From an uncultured Collinsella sp. (GTDB taxonomy: Bacteria; Actinomycetota; Coriobacteriia; Coriobacteriales; Coriobacteriaceae), in NCBI GenBank assembly GCA_958438955.1, contig CAUBTS010000019.1, positions 1 to 22,509 on the forward strand: a stretch of DNA of 22,509 bases, read 5' to 3'. The notes under the pieces are model-generated. The model saw nothing but the letters and a program-made list of their open reading frames with translations. It was not told where the DNA came from and did no database searches. The position numbers and the translations under genes are program-made. Shown here piece after piece: positions 15,225 to 22,509 of this stretch (position 1 is its first letter; each line of letters starts with the position of its first letter).

Positions 15225-15233
15225 CGTTCACCT
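15218..15233. promoter_or_regulatory. LacI-type operator, distal copy before uxaC (perfect palindrome)
   Basis: AGGTGAACGTTCACCT is a perfect 16-bp palindrome and the best copy in the window. A degenerate half-site GGTGAACGGTAGG follows at about 15245. Between this site and the inverted repeat at 15364, no gene is seen, only a small TGAGC/GCTCA hairpin near 15335-15350. Confidence 0.85.
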
Positions 15234-15363
15234 AACAACCATGGGGTGAACGGTAGGTTTTGCCCGTTCAACGGTTGCCGGAGCTGTGACTTGCATGCAT
15301 TGCGGACCGGTTGGCGTCCCCGAACACCGAACTTGAGCGTTTTTGCTCAGGTGGGTCATGTCC

Positions 15364-15562
15364 CGACGTACATTTTTGGGAGTATTCAGCATTGGAGCGC
15401 GCCGTGCGCCATCCTCAGCGTCCTATTTGGAACGCAGATAGCGCCGGATCGGCATAAAAAGTGCCCCCGATGGCAAATTACGCCATCGGGGGCACTTAAA
15501 ACAGTCGTTCTGCACCTCATTCAGGGCATGCCAATGCTGAATACTCCCAAAATTGCACGTCG
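15364..15562. repeat. 32-bp inverted repeat pair flanking the LacI terminator
   Basis: The arm at 15364-15395 recurs in inverted orientation at 15531-15562, matching at 30 of 32 positions and identical over 22 (TTTTGGGAGTATTCAG...). The 135-base spacer contains the terminator hairpin of the regulator gene. No target-site duplication and no coding potential were seen. It could be an invertible segment, a MITE-like remnant or a dispersed intergenic repeat; the sequence alone does not decide. Confidence 0.75.
15456..15495 (-). terminator. Rho-independent terminator of the LacI-type regulator gene
   Basis: GTGCCCCCGATGGC (15461-15474) pairs perfectly with GCCATCGGGGGCAC (15482-15495) around a 7-base loop. 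On the minus strand TTTTT (15456-15460) follows. It lies 93 bases past the regulator stop and separates it from uxaCBA. Confidence 0.9.
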
Positions 15563-15587
15563 CAAGAGGGGGTACCTGCTCAATCGA

Positions 15588-16667
15588 CTAAATACCCGCA
15601 AGTTCGCAGTAGCGGTCGACATTGCTGGCAAATACCATCTCGACGGCGCCCTTCTGGACGGGCACCGTCGGGGTCCTTCCCCACAGCAGATAATCGCCCA
15701 GCGTCTTAGCGCCGCGATACGCCAGGCTCGTCGGGTCCTTATAGACAATATTGGTAAAGATACCGCGGCGCAAGGCCAGAGCACTTTCGGGAAACAGGTC
15801 GTTGCCGATCACCATGACCTGACCGGCCTTGCCGGTCGAGACGAGCGCGTCGGCAACCACTTCGGAACCAACGGCAAAAACGCTACAGATAAGTTCAGGG
15901 GCGTCCGGCGCACTCAAGCGCTTTTCGAGCTCATGCTCGAGTTGTTTGACTTGTGCATGGGCACCTGCAAGATCCTCAACCTGCCATGGAATATCACGTT
16001 CGCGCAGGTAATTGTGGAAGGCGCGGGCGGTTAGATAGTGCGAATCGGTATATGGGTCGCCTGTCAAAAGGAGCACGCGGGCGTCGGCCCCAGAAGCATG
16101 GACCAGGTTTGCCGCCTGCTCGGCCATAAGGCTGCCTGCCGTCGAATAATCGGCCAAGCTCGCACCCAAACGATTCAAATGCGGACGGTCGCCGTCGACA
16201 AGCTCAATCGTCACGCCCGCCTCGGCGATCTGCCCCAAAAGCTCAGTCGCACGATCGTCGCCCGGCGCATAGGCGAGCAAGCCATCAATCTTTTCGCCCA
16301 CCTGCAGACGCTCGTCGATTTGCTCGAGTGCATCAGCGTAGCCGCCCACGCCAAATTCAACGCGCTCAACCGTAATGCCCCGGTCGATGACCTCCTGTTC
16401 AAAGCGATTGCAGCCTTCCCACAGGTAACGGAAAAAGTACGCTCCCTCGCGCGATGCGCGGGGCAGGCAAAACACCAGATTGATATCCTTGCGGCGCAGG
16501 CTTGAGGCACTTGTGTTGCGGTGATAGCCCATGGCCTCGGCCTTAGCGTTCACCTTGGCGCGCACGGATTCGCTCACGCCGGCCTTTCCCGTCAGGGCCT
16601 TGTGCACGGTATTGATGGAAACGCCAAGCTCGGTGGCTATGTCCTTCATGGTTACGCGAGCGCTCAT
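15588..16667 (-). CDS. LacI-family transcriptional regulator, probable repressor of the pectin locus
   Basis: 359 residues. The N-terminal helix-turn-helix (VTMKDIATELGVSINTVHKALTGKAGVSESVRAKV, about 5-40) and hinge (NAKAEAMGYHRN) are LacI-type, with Met in place of the usual hinge Leu. The rest is a periplasmic-binding-like effector domain (INLVFCLP..., IDGLLAYAPGDD, VIGNDLFPESALALRRGIFTNIVYKDP). LacI-family operators are palindromes with a central CpG, as in the GTGAACGTTCAC sites of this locus, so it likely represses the pectin genes and is released by a uronate or its derivative. Both points are inference. ATG 16667 has GGAG 7 bases upstream. A promoter without the operator is visible upstream. 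The gene is separated from uxaC by a terminator. Confidence 0.9.
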   Translation of the reverse strand: MSARVTMKDIATELGVSINTVHKALTGKAGVSESVRAKVNAKAEAMGYHRNTSASSLRRKDINLVFCLPRASREGAYFFRYLWEGCNRFEQEVIDRGITVERVEFGVGGYADALEQIDERLQVGEKIDGLLAYAPGDDRATELLGQIAEAGVTIELVDGDRPHLNRLGASLADYSTAGSLMAEQAANLVHASGADARVLLLTGDPYTDSHYLTARAFHNYLRERDIPWQVEDLAGAHAQVKQLEHELEKRLSAPDAPELICSVFAVGSEVVADALVSTGKAGQVMVIGNDLFPESALALRRGIFTNIVYKDPTSLAYRGAKTLGDYLLWGRTPTVPVQKGAVEMVFASNVDRYCELAGI

Positions 16668-16678
16668 GCGGTTACTCC

Positions 16679-16708
16679 GTTATAGATAAGTTGCCAATTA
16701 ATAGTCCA
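16679..16708 (-). promoter_or_regulatory. Candidate promoter of the LacI-type regulator
   Basis: On the minus strand TGGACT (16703-16708) and TATAAC (16679-16684) are separated by 18 bases, directly upstream of the start codon at 16667. The short leader would be only a few bases. No copy of the GTGAACGTT operator is found here, so autoregulation is not indicated. Confidence 0.35.
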
Positions 16709-16764
16709 GTTAACGATACCCCAAAAATACTCTTCGACTCGCCGTGCTCTCCCTCAAATGCACA

Positions 16765-16798
16765 AAGCGCCCCGCGAACGGATGCCCGCGGAGCGCTT
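16765..16798 (-). terminator. Hairpin terminator behind the Cys-rich peptide gene
   Basis: A 12-bp stem (16765-16776 with 16787-16798, one G-U pair) lies 13 bases past the stop. The stem end carries AAG/CTT, but the following T tract is short (TTTG), so termination may be incomplete. Confidence 0.6.
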
Positions 16799-16811
16799 GG
16801 ATGTCCGGACC

Positions 16812-17012
16812 TTATTTGATACCGCGACCCAAATCTTCGGCGATTTTGTCTACGCCCTTAAGTGCAGCGCACGTCTTTTTGTTGGAGCAATGCCCCGTGC
16901 AAACGCCACCCTGAGCGCAGTCGGCGCAGGTGCCCTTGCGGTAGATGCGCACGCACACGGCGACAAACGCAACGCCGATAACAGCCAGTACAACAATATC
17001 GATAGGTGCCAT
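16812..17012 (-). CDS. Small FeoB-associated-type Cys-rich membrane protein
   Basis: 66 residues. One N-terminal membrane helix (about 4-23, IDIVVLAVIGVAFVAVCVRIY) is followed by a cysteine cluster CADCAQGGVCTGHCSNKKTC and a short polar tail. This is the layout of the FeoB-associated Cys-rich membrane protein family, usually found beside ferrous-iron transporter genes. No feoA or feoB is present here, so the gene stands alone. Metal binding at the membrane is plausible but unproven. The ribosome site AAAGGAGG, 6 bases before ATG 17012, is near perfect, which supports a real and well-translated gene. Confidence 0.8.
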   Translation of the reverse strand: MAPIDIVVLAVIGVAFVAVCVRIYRKGTCADCAQGGVCTGHCSNKKTCAALKGVDKIAEDLGRGIK

Positions 17013-17190
17013 AGCAAGCCTCCTTTAGTTAACCATCACTTACTTTACCCCATTCTCCACCTACCAAAAAGGGACAGGTTTATTTTGGTCGGTTTTATCT
17101 GCGGAAACGCCACATCTCTCCCACCACATTGGTGCAAGGCAACCTATCCGGAATGGGAAAATTCATAATCATAGCGCTCATCCCACTGCT

Positions 17191-19056
17191 TCACTCAGCA
17201 ATAAGGTTTACCCTAGTGCCATTTTTCTCGATACGATAGACGCCGACCTTGCCTGTAACGCCATAATGCTTTTTAAGTAGACCCATCTCCGCAGAATTGG
17301 ACTCGATTACGATGAGCTTGTCATAACCCGACAGAAGGTTATCCATATTGGGCTCATAGAACGCGCATATGGCATCGGAATGCGGGGCAAACAAATAATA
17401 TCGAGCCACATACGTGAAGTAGTACGAAGTCATAAGCCCATCGCGATCGGAACCGAACAGCAAATAACGAGTACCGTCTTCTTTACCCGATGCCGGCCAG
17501 CGATCACCGACGACATCTCGGACCGTCGCCGGAAGCGAAGTGTCGTATGTCTTTGCATTGAATAGCATGCCGTTGTATTCACTCGTCAAAAGGCCAAGCG
17601 ACAAGGCGATGCAGCCCATTACAACCTGTTGGTATCGCCGCTTATGTAACGGCGTTGCATGGCAGGGGGAACCATCGGACCGGAATTTCATCTGCCCCTC
17701 AAGCTCAACGGTAACTGCCATCGCCAGGCCACCGACAAACAATGCAATGATGCTGCAAGCATAACGATCGAATCCAGCAAGCCTCAAGGCCTCGTCCATT
17801 GGCATCGAGAAAATGTACATGGCGAGAATACCCACATAGTAAACAATTGTCATGAAATCAAGCGCAACCAGTGCGCGGCGCACATGTGTCAACTGATGCC
17901 CAAAGCGCCACCGAGCAGCCGCTAGCAATGCGACAACAGCCAAGTTGCCGAGCAGGAAACCGAGCGCAGGCCTGGTAGTTAAATCGATGGAGGTCGCAAA
18001 AAACGTCGAGACGACCTGCGCGATCTGGGCAGTATTCTTACCGCCGACCACCGCCGCGTGAGCAGCATCGCCCACATTGAACTTATTCTTGACGCCCGCG
18101 AGCGCCGTGGCCATGTGCCAACTCCACATCAGATAAGTGGAAAAACCCAAAACACCTGCGACGGCAGTTGCACCAAACCAGCGCAGGCGAGCGTTCCAGC
18201 TGCGATTCCTGAGAGCAACGTGTCCGCGCGCTAAATGGTAAGCGAGCACAAATGCAACGAATACGACGCCCGTCGACTTCACCACTATGAGCTCCGCCAT
18301 CAACGGCACGAGCAACTTGAGCTCGCGGCGAACATCACCGTTATAACGATCCACGACTGCCCAGCACGCCATCGTGAGGACCGGGAGCACGAAATCAACC
18401 AAAAGGTTATTAATGCGAATCGTTACATTGAAAAACGTAAGGAGCGAGCAGCCAGCCCCTAACACCGCATATGGCAGAAACGAACGGCGATTGCGCACAA
18501 TACCAAGAACAGCATAAAAACATGAGAAGATAAAGGCTGCCTGAACAACGAGCATTGTTCCCTCGGCATGGCCTAAAAACGTGCATGCGCAGTACAGCAA
18601 TGAAGTTGTGCCGAGCGGATAGTTGAAAAACTCAACGAGACCACTTGACGCCGTGGGGAAAGCCCCCGTCTCCAGCATGACCTTGAGCGCTATAGCCCAA
18701 TGCGTAAAGTTATCGTAATGCTCGAGACGCGCCGACAGCAGGGGCCACAGAAAGATCAACATACCTAGGAGAAAACACGCGTCAGGGAGACCAAAGGGCA
18801 ATCTAGCAAGACCACGACCATGGAGACAGGGCATTGCCGCTGCACCGGCGATGGCGCCCACCACAACCACCCCCCAGGTGGCAGGGGCAAGCGCGCCCAC
18901 GATTCCACCGGCATACGTGACGACCCCCATGACACACAAGGCACACACGGGAGCGAAATGCACATCCGTCTCGGTCAAACGATGGATCCAATAGCACAGA
19001 CCGAAGAGCGCTAGCAGGAACAGCGCCGCACGGCCGAAGGCAGCAATAATCAGCAT
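17191..19056 (-). CDS. Polytopic membrane protein of the exopolysaccharide operon, function unknown
   Basis: 621 residues with many hydrophobic helices through about residue 480, then a soluble C-terminal part of roughly 130 residues (DTSLPATVRDVVGDRWP...). An early loop carries LEHYDNFTHWAIALKVML, with Asp115 and His119. Acidic and His residues in the first large loop recall GT-C-fold membrane glycosyltransferases, but I do not recognise a specific family. It could be a sugar transferase, a polymer-modifying enzyme or an export factor. ATG 19056 (GGAG, 7 bases ahead) overlaps the stop of the PilZ synthase by 7 bases, implying translational coupling and a shared job. An upstream ATG at 19122 lies within the synthase gene and has no such site. 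No clear terminator follows in the 178-base gap. Confidence 0.7.
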   Translation of the reverse strand: MLIIAAFGRAALFLLALFGLCYWIHRLTETDVHFAPVCALCVMGVVTYAGGIVGALAPATWGVVVVGAIAGAAAMPCLHGRGLARLPFGLPDACFLLGMLIFLWPLLSARLEHYDNFTHWAIALKVMLETGAFPTASSGLVEFFNYPLGTTSLLYCACTFLGHAEGTMLVVQAAFIFSCFYAVLGIVRNRRSFLPYAVLGAGCSLLTFFNVTIRINNLLVDFVLPVLTMACWAVVDRYNGDVRRELKLLVPLMAELIVVKSTGVVFVAFVLAYHLARGHVALRNRSWNARLRWFGATAVAGVLGFSTYLMWSWHMATALAGVKNKFNVGDAAHAAVVGGKNTAQIAQVVSTFFATSIDLTTRPALGFLLGNLAVVALLAAARWRFGHQLTHVRRALVALDFMTIVYYVGILAMYIFSMPMDEALRLAGFDRYACSIIALFVGGLAMAVTVELEGQMKFRSDGSPCHATPLHKRRYQQVVMGCIALSLGLLTSEYNGMLFNAKTYDTSLPATVRDVVGDRWPASGKEDGTRYLLFGSDRDGLMTSYYFTYVARYYLFAPHSDAICAFYEPNMDNLLSGYDKLIVIESNSAEMGLLKKHYGVTGKVGVYRIEKNGTRVNLIAE

Positions 19057-21299
19057 GCAGCGTCTCCTTCGACATGAGCAGAATCGTGACTGGTCCGCTC
19101 CGCATCCCGTGAATCGCCGCATCGATCGCTATCACGCCTGGAGCGGCGGCGGGATCTCCATACGCGGTAACGCGAAAGAAGCGCCCTTATCCTCATGCGG
19201 ACAATACGCACGATATCGTCATAGGTGGTGTTCCAGCTATCAAGCTCCTCGGCGATGCCCGTTTCGCGATCGTACAGCAGCTGATCATAGATGCGACGCT
19301 CCTCGAGCGAGCGGTGCTCGATTCGAAACGCCGCGTACCACGACTCATCATCGCCACATTTGGATTGAAAGAGGCGCACAAGCCTACCAGAAACGCATGT
19401 GCAATAGCGACCATCTCCCAAGCGCACCGCAAAGCTGCGCAGCTCCTCGGGAAAGGGATCATCGATGCGCACGAGTACACCACCGTCTGACATGTTGATG
19501 GCACGCCCCGCGAAAACACCCACAGGGCCTTCGTCATCCGTCTCGTCCGAACTGCAATCGGGGAAAACGCCACCTTCGGCCACGGCTTCGCCGGTGCCCT
19601 CGGTTAGCTTCGACCACTCATCCTCAACCGGCAGCGCCGTCAGCACCGCAGGTTCGTCTACGGAGATGCGAGTACTCTTGCGCGGCATGGACCGACCACC
19701 CGAAAAGGCAATAGCATACAAAAGGGCAATCAAGTTGTAGCACAACCAATAGATGATCACGGAACTGTACACGAGCGCCATGCCATACTTTCCCCATGTA
19801 AATCTGATAATAGCTGCAACCGAGAGCACCACGAGCAACAGGTGTGGGAGCATGTTCCACAGGCTACCGCTGCGATTGGTCGTCTTGTCTTTACGCGTAA
19901 CTTTGAACTTTGTCTCGCGGATACCGAGCGTCTCAAGAAATACGGGAATAATAAGTGATGGCGCCAGCGTGGTGTCGATGATTTGACTCCATTTCTGACT
20001 GCGAACATTGCTCGAAAGCAATTTCATAGACCTGCTATAAAAGAAATAGCTCGGCAGCCAAAAAATTAGTAACTGCCAGAGTGTGCAGTTAACCACTTGG
20101 AAGTCAAACAAGGCAAACATAATGGGCGCAAGAATGAAGATGATGCGGTTGAAGAATGACCACCAGTACAGAAAACTGCACAGATAGGTAATGCGCGCGG
20201 AAAAAGAAATCTTGTGAGAAAAGATGACACCCGTGTTTTGGATGCTCTGAATCACACCGCGCGCCCAGCGGATGCGTTGGCGCACCATCGAGCGCACATC
20301 CGTCGTCGAGAGGCCGTGAGCTTCGACCTTATCAGTGGCGTAGGTAATATAACCCGCCATCTGCAGACGACAGCTCGTCTCGAAATCTTCGGTGATCGTA
20401 TGATACGGAAACCCGCCAATCTCCTCCATACCGGCGCGCGATATCACGGCATTGCTACCGGTGTATGCGCAGGCGTTGGAAGAGTTGCGCATCTGGTTTA
20501 CCTCGCGTGAGAAGAAATCTTGCTCATTAGGAATCTTATCCTTGGCATACAGATTGAACTGAAAAAGATCGAGATTATAGAAGCTTTGCGGCGTCTGAAT
20601 CAGACCGACTTTAAGGTCCTCATTGAGTTCGTCCTCGGAACGATAACGCCATGCGCCGGTCGCGCCATCCTGAATATAGCGAGGCAGCAAGAAATAGGGC
20701 ACGGTATCTACGAGAAAGCTGCTACGCGGAATCATGTCGGCATCGAACGTCGCGATCAGCGGTGAAGTCGTGTGCCTTAACGCGTTGTTGAGGTTGCCCG
20801 ATTTGGCATACTTGTTATCCTCGCAGGGGATATAACCAATCCCAAGTTCAGCCGCAAGGGAAACGACCTCTTTGCGGCAGCCATCGTCAGCAAAATAGAC
20901 GTGCACCCGAGAACGATCGGGATAGTCCATGTAGGTACAGGCGTTCGCCGTCTTGAACAACACGTCAGTCGGCTCGTTGTGCGTAGCGATTACCACGTCA
21001 ACGTCGGGATAGTCTTCGGGCAAGATTTTCGGCATAACGAGATGTCCGCTGTCGGCCTTAACCTTGCGGTAGTAAAGTTCGAAGGTCGTAAACGCGGTTA
21101 CTGTCTCAGCGATGAGCAGCAAGACCGCAAAAACCATCTGGGGAATCCCCTGATCAAACGGCAGGGTGAACAGCAGACGCCATAGCAGATAGATGACCAT
21201 AAGGACTGCAGTGACGATAAAGGTCGTCACATCGCGCTTCCGTGCCCCCTGTTTTTCCACCACGCTTTTCTTGGCTTTCTTAAGCTCATGAACGTTCAC
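19050..21299 (-). CDS. BcsA-like processive glycosyltransferase with C-terminal PilZ domain
   Basis: 749 residues. Two N-terminal membrane helices (about 25-75) precede a family 2 glycosyltransferase with the processive-synthase set: ADDG (137-140), DAD (186-188), TED (303-305) and QRIRW (341-345). Membrane helices follow, to about 530. A PilZ region then carries RKSTR (540-544) and NMSDGG (602-607), the c-di-GMP-binding RxxxR and NxSxxG motifs. They are separated by a long acidic stretch. The tail is Arg/Asp-rich. It should polymerise and extrude a beta-glycan under c-di-GMP control; whether this is cellulose is unknown. No BcsB partner is visible. The start is GTG 21299 with GGGGG 7-8 bases ahead, 12 bases after the GT2-GtrA gene. 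Confidence 0.88.
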   Translation of the reverse strand: MNVHELKKAKKSVVEKQGARKRDVTTFIVTAVLMVIYLLWRLLFTLPFDQGIPQMVFAVLLLIAETVTAFTTFELYYRKVKADSGHLVMPKILPEDYPDVDVVIATHNEPTDVLFKTANACTYMDYPDRSRVHVYFADDGCRKEVVSLAAELGIGYIPCEDNKYAKSGNLNNALRHTTSPLIATFDADMIPRSSFLVDTVPYFLLPRYIQDGATGAWRYRSEDELNEDLKVGLIQTPQSFYNLDLFQFNLYAKDKIPNEQDFFSREVNQMRNSSNACAYTGSNAVISRAGMEEIGGFPYHTITEDFETSCRLQMAGYITYATDKVEAHGLSTTDVRSMVRQRIRWARGVIQSIQNTGVIFSHKISFSARITYLCSFLYWWSFFNRIIFILAPIMFALFDFQVVNCTLWQLLIFWLPSYFFYSRSMKLLSSNVRSQKWSQIIDTTLAPSLIIPVFLETLGIRETKFKVTRKDKTTNRSGSLWNMLPHLLLVVLSVAAIIRFTWGKYGMALVYSSVIIYWLCYNLIALLYAIAFSGGRSMPRKSTRISVDEPAVLTALPVEDEWSKLTEGTGEAVAEGGVFPDCSSDETDDEGPVGVFAGRAINMSDGGVLVRIDDPFPEELRSFAVRLGDGRYCTCVSGRLVRLFQSKCGDDESWYAAFRIEHRSLEERRIYDQLLYDRETGIAEELDSWNTTYDDIVRIVRMRIRALLSRYRVWRSRRRSRRDSDRCGDSRDAERTSHDSAHVEGDAAC

Positions 21300-21311
21300 G
21301 GAATCATCCCC

Positions 21312-22385
21312 CTATTCAAAGACCCATGACTGCTGGATACGGTAGTTAGCAAAGAACAATGCCGTATCAACAAACGGTTTGATGATGAAGACCGGTATGG
21401 GCAGTGCAACGGAAATCAAGAGGACGAGAGCTGCGCTCGCCAACATACAAGCTGCGCACAGGGCGATATAGCGGCAAAGGCTCCGAGAACAGCTGGAATT
21501 ATCCGCTTTGAAGACGATATTTCGATTCAGCATATAGTTGACAAATGCCGAGACGACCCGCGCAACGACGGTTGCCCACACGATGGCTGCGCTGGTCGCG
21601 ACACCATGCGACCATAGGAGTACGAGCGCAGAGAACAGTGCCCAATCCAACAACGATGTGCAGAGCGAAGAGAGCGTGTAGCGCGCAAACGCAGAGAATA
21701 AGACACCGAGCACGCGAAGCGAATCAACAACGGGACGGAAATGTGATGCCTCGTTGTCACCCTCGTAGACCGTGGTAATGGGAACCTCGAAGATGCCACC
21801 CGCACGCCGCGCCAGCACAAGCATCTCTGTCTCGAACTCATATCCGTCTCGCACCACAGCGAGCATACGGCGCATAAGCGACGCCGGAAGGCCACGTAAG
21901 CCCGTCTGCGTATCACTCACATCGACACCGCAGAGCACGCGCATGGCCCCAAGCATAAAATTGTTACCGAGCTTACTGCGCGCAGGAACGCCATTACCGT
22001 CAAATCGGCGACAGCCAAGCACCAACGAGTCCTGGTGCAGACCGAGTTCGCGCGCAACGGCGCGGATATCGGCAGGCAAATGCTGACCATCGGCATCTGC
22101 CGTGACGGCCCCCGCAACAGTCGGGACCTGTTCCAAGAGATAAGAAAAGGCAGTCTTGAGAGCCGCTCCTTTGCCGCGGTTGAGCCCGTGGACAAGAACC
22201 GTAGCACCAAGCGCGCGGGCGCGGTCAAACACCACAGAACAGGACGCGCTGCTCCCGTCATCCACCACAACGATCGGTCCCGGCCATCCGAGCACGAGCT
22301 CCTCAAGTAGTGCGGCCAGCCGACCACTCGGCTCATACGCGGGAATCACCAAAGCTATCCTATTGTCGATATCTGCCATAATCAA
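21312..22385 (-). CDS. GT2 - GtrA fusion (polyprenol-phosphate glycosyltransferase type)
   Basis: 357 residues. The N-terminal domain (about 8-225) is a dolichol-phosphate-mannose-synthase-like family 2 glycosyltransferase with VVVDDGS (39-45), GLNRGKGAALKTAF (67-80), DADGQH (97-102) and DTQTGLRGLP (158-167). The C-terminal 125 residues (about 232-357) form a four-helix GtrA-like membrane domain, including NYMLNRNIVFKA and the terminal NYRIQQSWVF. Such proteins load a sugar onto a lipid carrier and help it cross the membrane. It is first in the operon with the PilZ synthase and membrane protein. TTG 22385 is taken as start because GGAG stands 7 bases ahead; ATG 22379 is the alternative but is 13 bases from it. 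Confidence 0.87.
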   Translation of the reverse strand: MIMADIDNRIALVIPAYEPSGRLAALLEELVLGWPGPIVVVDDGSSASCSVVFDRARALGATVLVHGLNRGKGAALKTAFSYLLEQVPTVAGAVTADADGQHLPADIRAVARELGLHQDSLVLGCRRFDGNGVPARSKLGNNFMLGAMRVLCGVDVSDTQTGLRGLPASLMRRMLAVVRDGYEFETEMLVLARRAGGIFEVPITTVYEGDNEASHFRPVVDSLRVLGVLFSAFARYTLSSLCTSLLDWALFSALVLLWSHGVATSAAIVWATVVARVVSAFVNYMLNRNIVFKADNSSCSRSLCRYIALCAACMLASAALVLLISVALPIPVFIIKPFVDTALFFANYRIQQSWVFE

Positions 22386-22424
22386 ATGGATTCTCCAACA
22401 TAATGAATCGATTTGCGGACGTCG

Positions 22425-22453
22425 ATTATAACGAAATTGCCTAGCGGTTAAAA
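22425..22453 (-). promoter_or_regulatory. Candidate promoter of the exopolysaccharide operon
   Basis: On the minus strand a perfect TATAAT -10 box (22425-22430) lies 17 bases after TTTTAA (22448-22453), a weak -35 box. It sits between the upstream gene's terminator and the GT2-GtrA start. Confidence 0.55.
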
Positions 22454-22486
22454 CAAAAGCCCGAGTGTCGCTGGGACACCCGGGCT
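22450..22486 (-). terminator. Rho-independent terminator of a gene beyond the right edge
   Basis: A 12-bp stem (22458-22469 with 22475-22486, one G-U pair) with a 5-base loop is followed on the minus strand by TTTTGTTTT. It ends a minus-strand gene lying outside the window. Confidence 0.8.
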
Positions 22487-22509
22487 CGTGAAAAGGGGCT
22501 AGTCCTTAT

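Noticed and set aside
15244..15256. GGTGAACGGTAGG as a third uxaC operator
   Set aside because: Only the left half matches; the right half is not symmetric and the spacing (26 bp) differs from the pairs.
15246..16034. Plus-strand frame crossing the intergenic region and the LacI-type gene end
   Set aside because: It runs through an intrinsic terminator and both inverted-repeat arms and then antisense to the regulator; no protein features.
17082..17110. GGGACAGGTTTATTTTGG, a word that reminded me of intergenic repeats near REP-type transposases
   Set aside because: Only one copy is visible, there is no good hairpin and no transposase, so no element is claimed.

Overview
The window is a dense, GC-rich stretch of bacterial chromosome in which every convincing gene lies on the minus strand. 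The gene set, the strong AGGAG-type ribosome binding sites, the GTG and TTG starts and the protein flavour suggest a Gram-positive gut actinobacterium of the Coriobacteriia, possibly Collinsella. That placement is inference; no rRNA or marker gene is present.

About two thirds of the window (roughly 285-16667) is a pectin/galacturonate catabolic locus, read from right to left. A LacI-family regulator (15588-16667) is followed by uxaC, uxaB and uxaA (galacturonate to tagaturonate, altronate and 2-keto-3-deoxygluconate). Next come a GPH/MelB-type sugar-cation symporter (8608-10167), a family 28 polygalacturonase with an FN3-like N-terminus (6897-8492), a two-domain protein joining a pectin methylesterase to an alpha/beta-hydrolase esterase (4597-6762), an SGNH esterase (3859-4527), a GH105 unsaturated uronyl hydrolase (2513-3751), a TIM-barrel sugar isomerase/epimerase (1606-2520) and a GltD-like flavoprotein oxidoreductase (285-1502). 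No polysaccharide-active enzyme here has a visible signal peptide. The scheme the sequence supports is import of pectic oligosaccharides by the symporter, followed by de-esterification and depolymerisation in the cytoplasm.

The locus is tied together by a palindrome, AGGTGAACGTTCACCT and close variants. It occurs as pairs with centres 38-41 bp apart in front of uxaC, the symporter and GH105, with a third copy further upstream of the symporter. In each pair one operator overlaps the likely -35 box and the other lies just past the likely -10 box. It has the central CpG and symmetry of LacI-family operators, so the LacI-type protein in the window is the obvious candidate repressor. Two different odd palindromes, in front of the symporter and the esterase fusion, hint at a second regulator.

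The right part holds a small FeoB-associated-type Cys-rich membrane peptide (16812-17012) and then an apparent exopolysaccharide operon: a GT2-GtrA fusion (21312-22385), a BcsA-like synthase with a PilZ domain (19050-21299) and an overlapping polytopic membrane protein of unknown function (17191-19056). The left edge cuts an NADH:flavin oxidoreductase (1-88).

Other structures are a 32-bp inverted repeat (15364-15395 and 15531-15562) bracketing the terminator of the LacI gene, a 40-bp near-perfect palindrome centred on an operator at 3825, and seven terminator-like hairpins on the minus strand. No tRNA, rRNA, CRISPR array, transposase or phage gene was seen.
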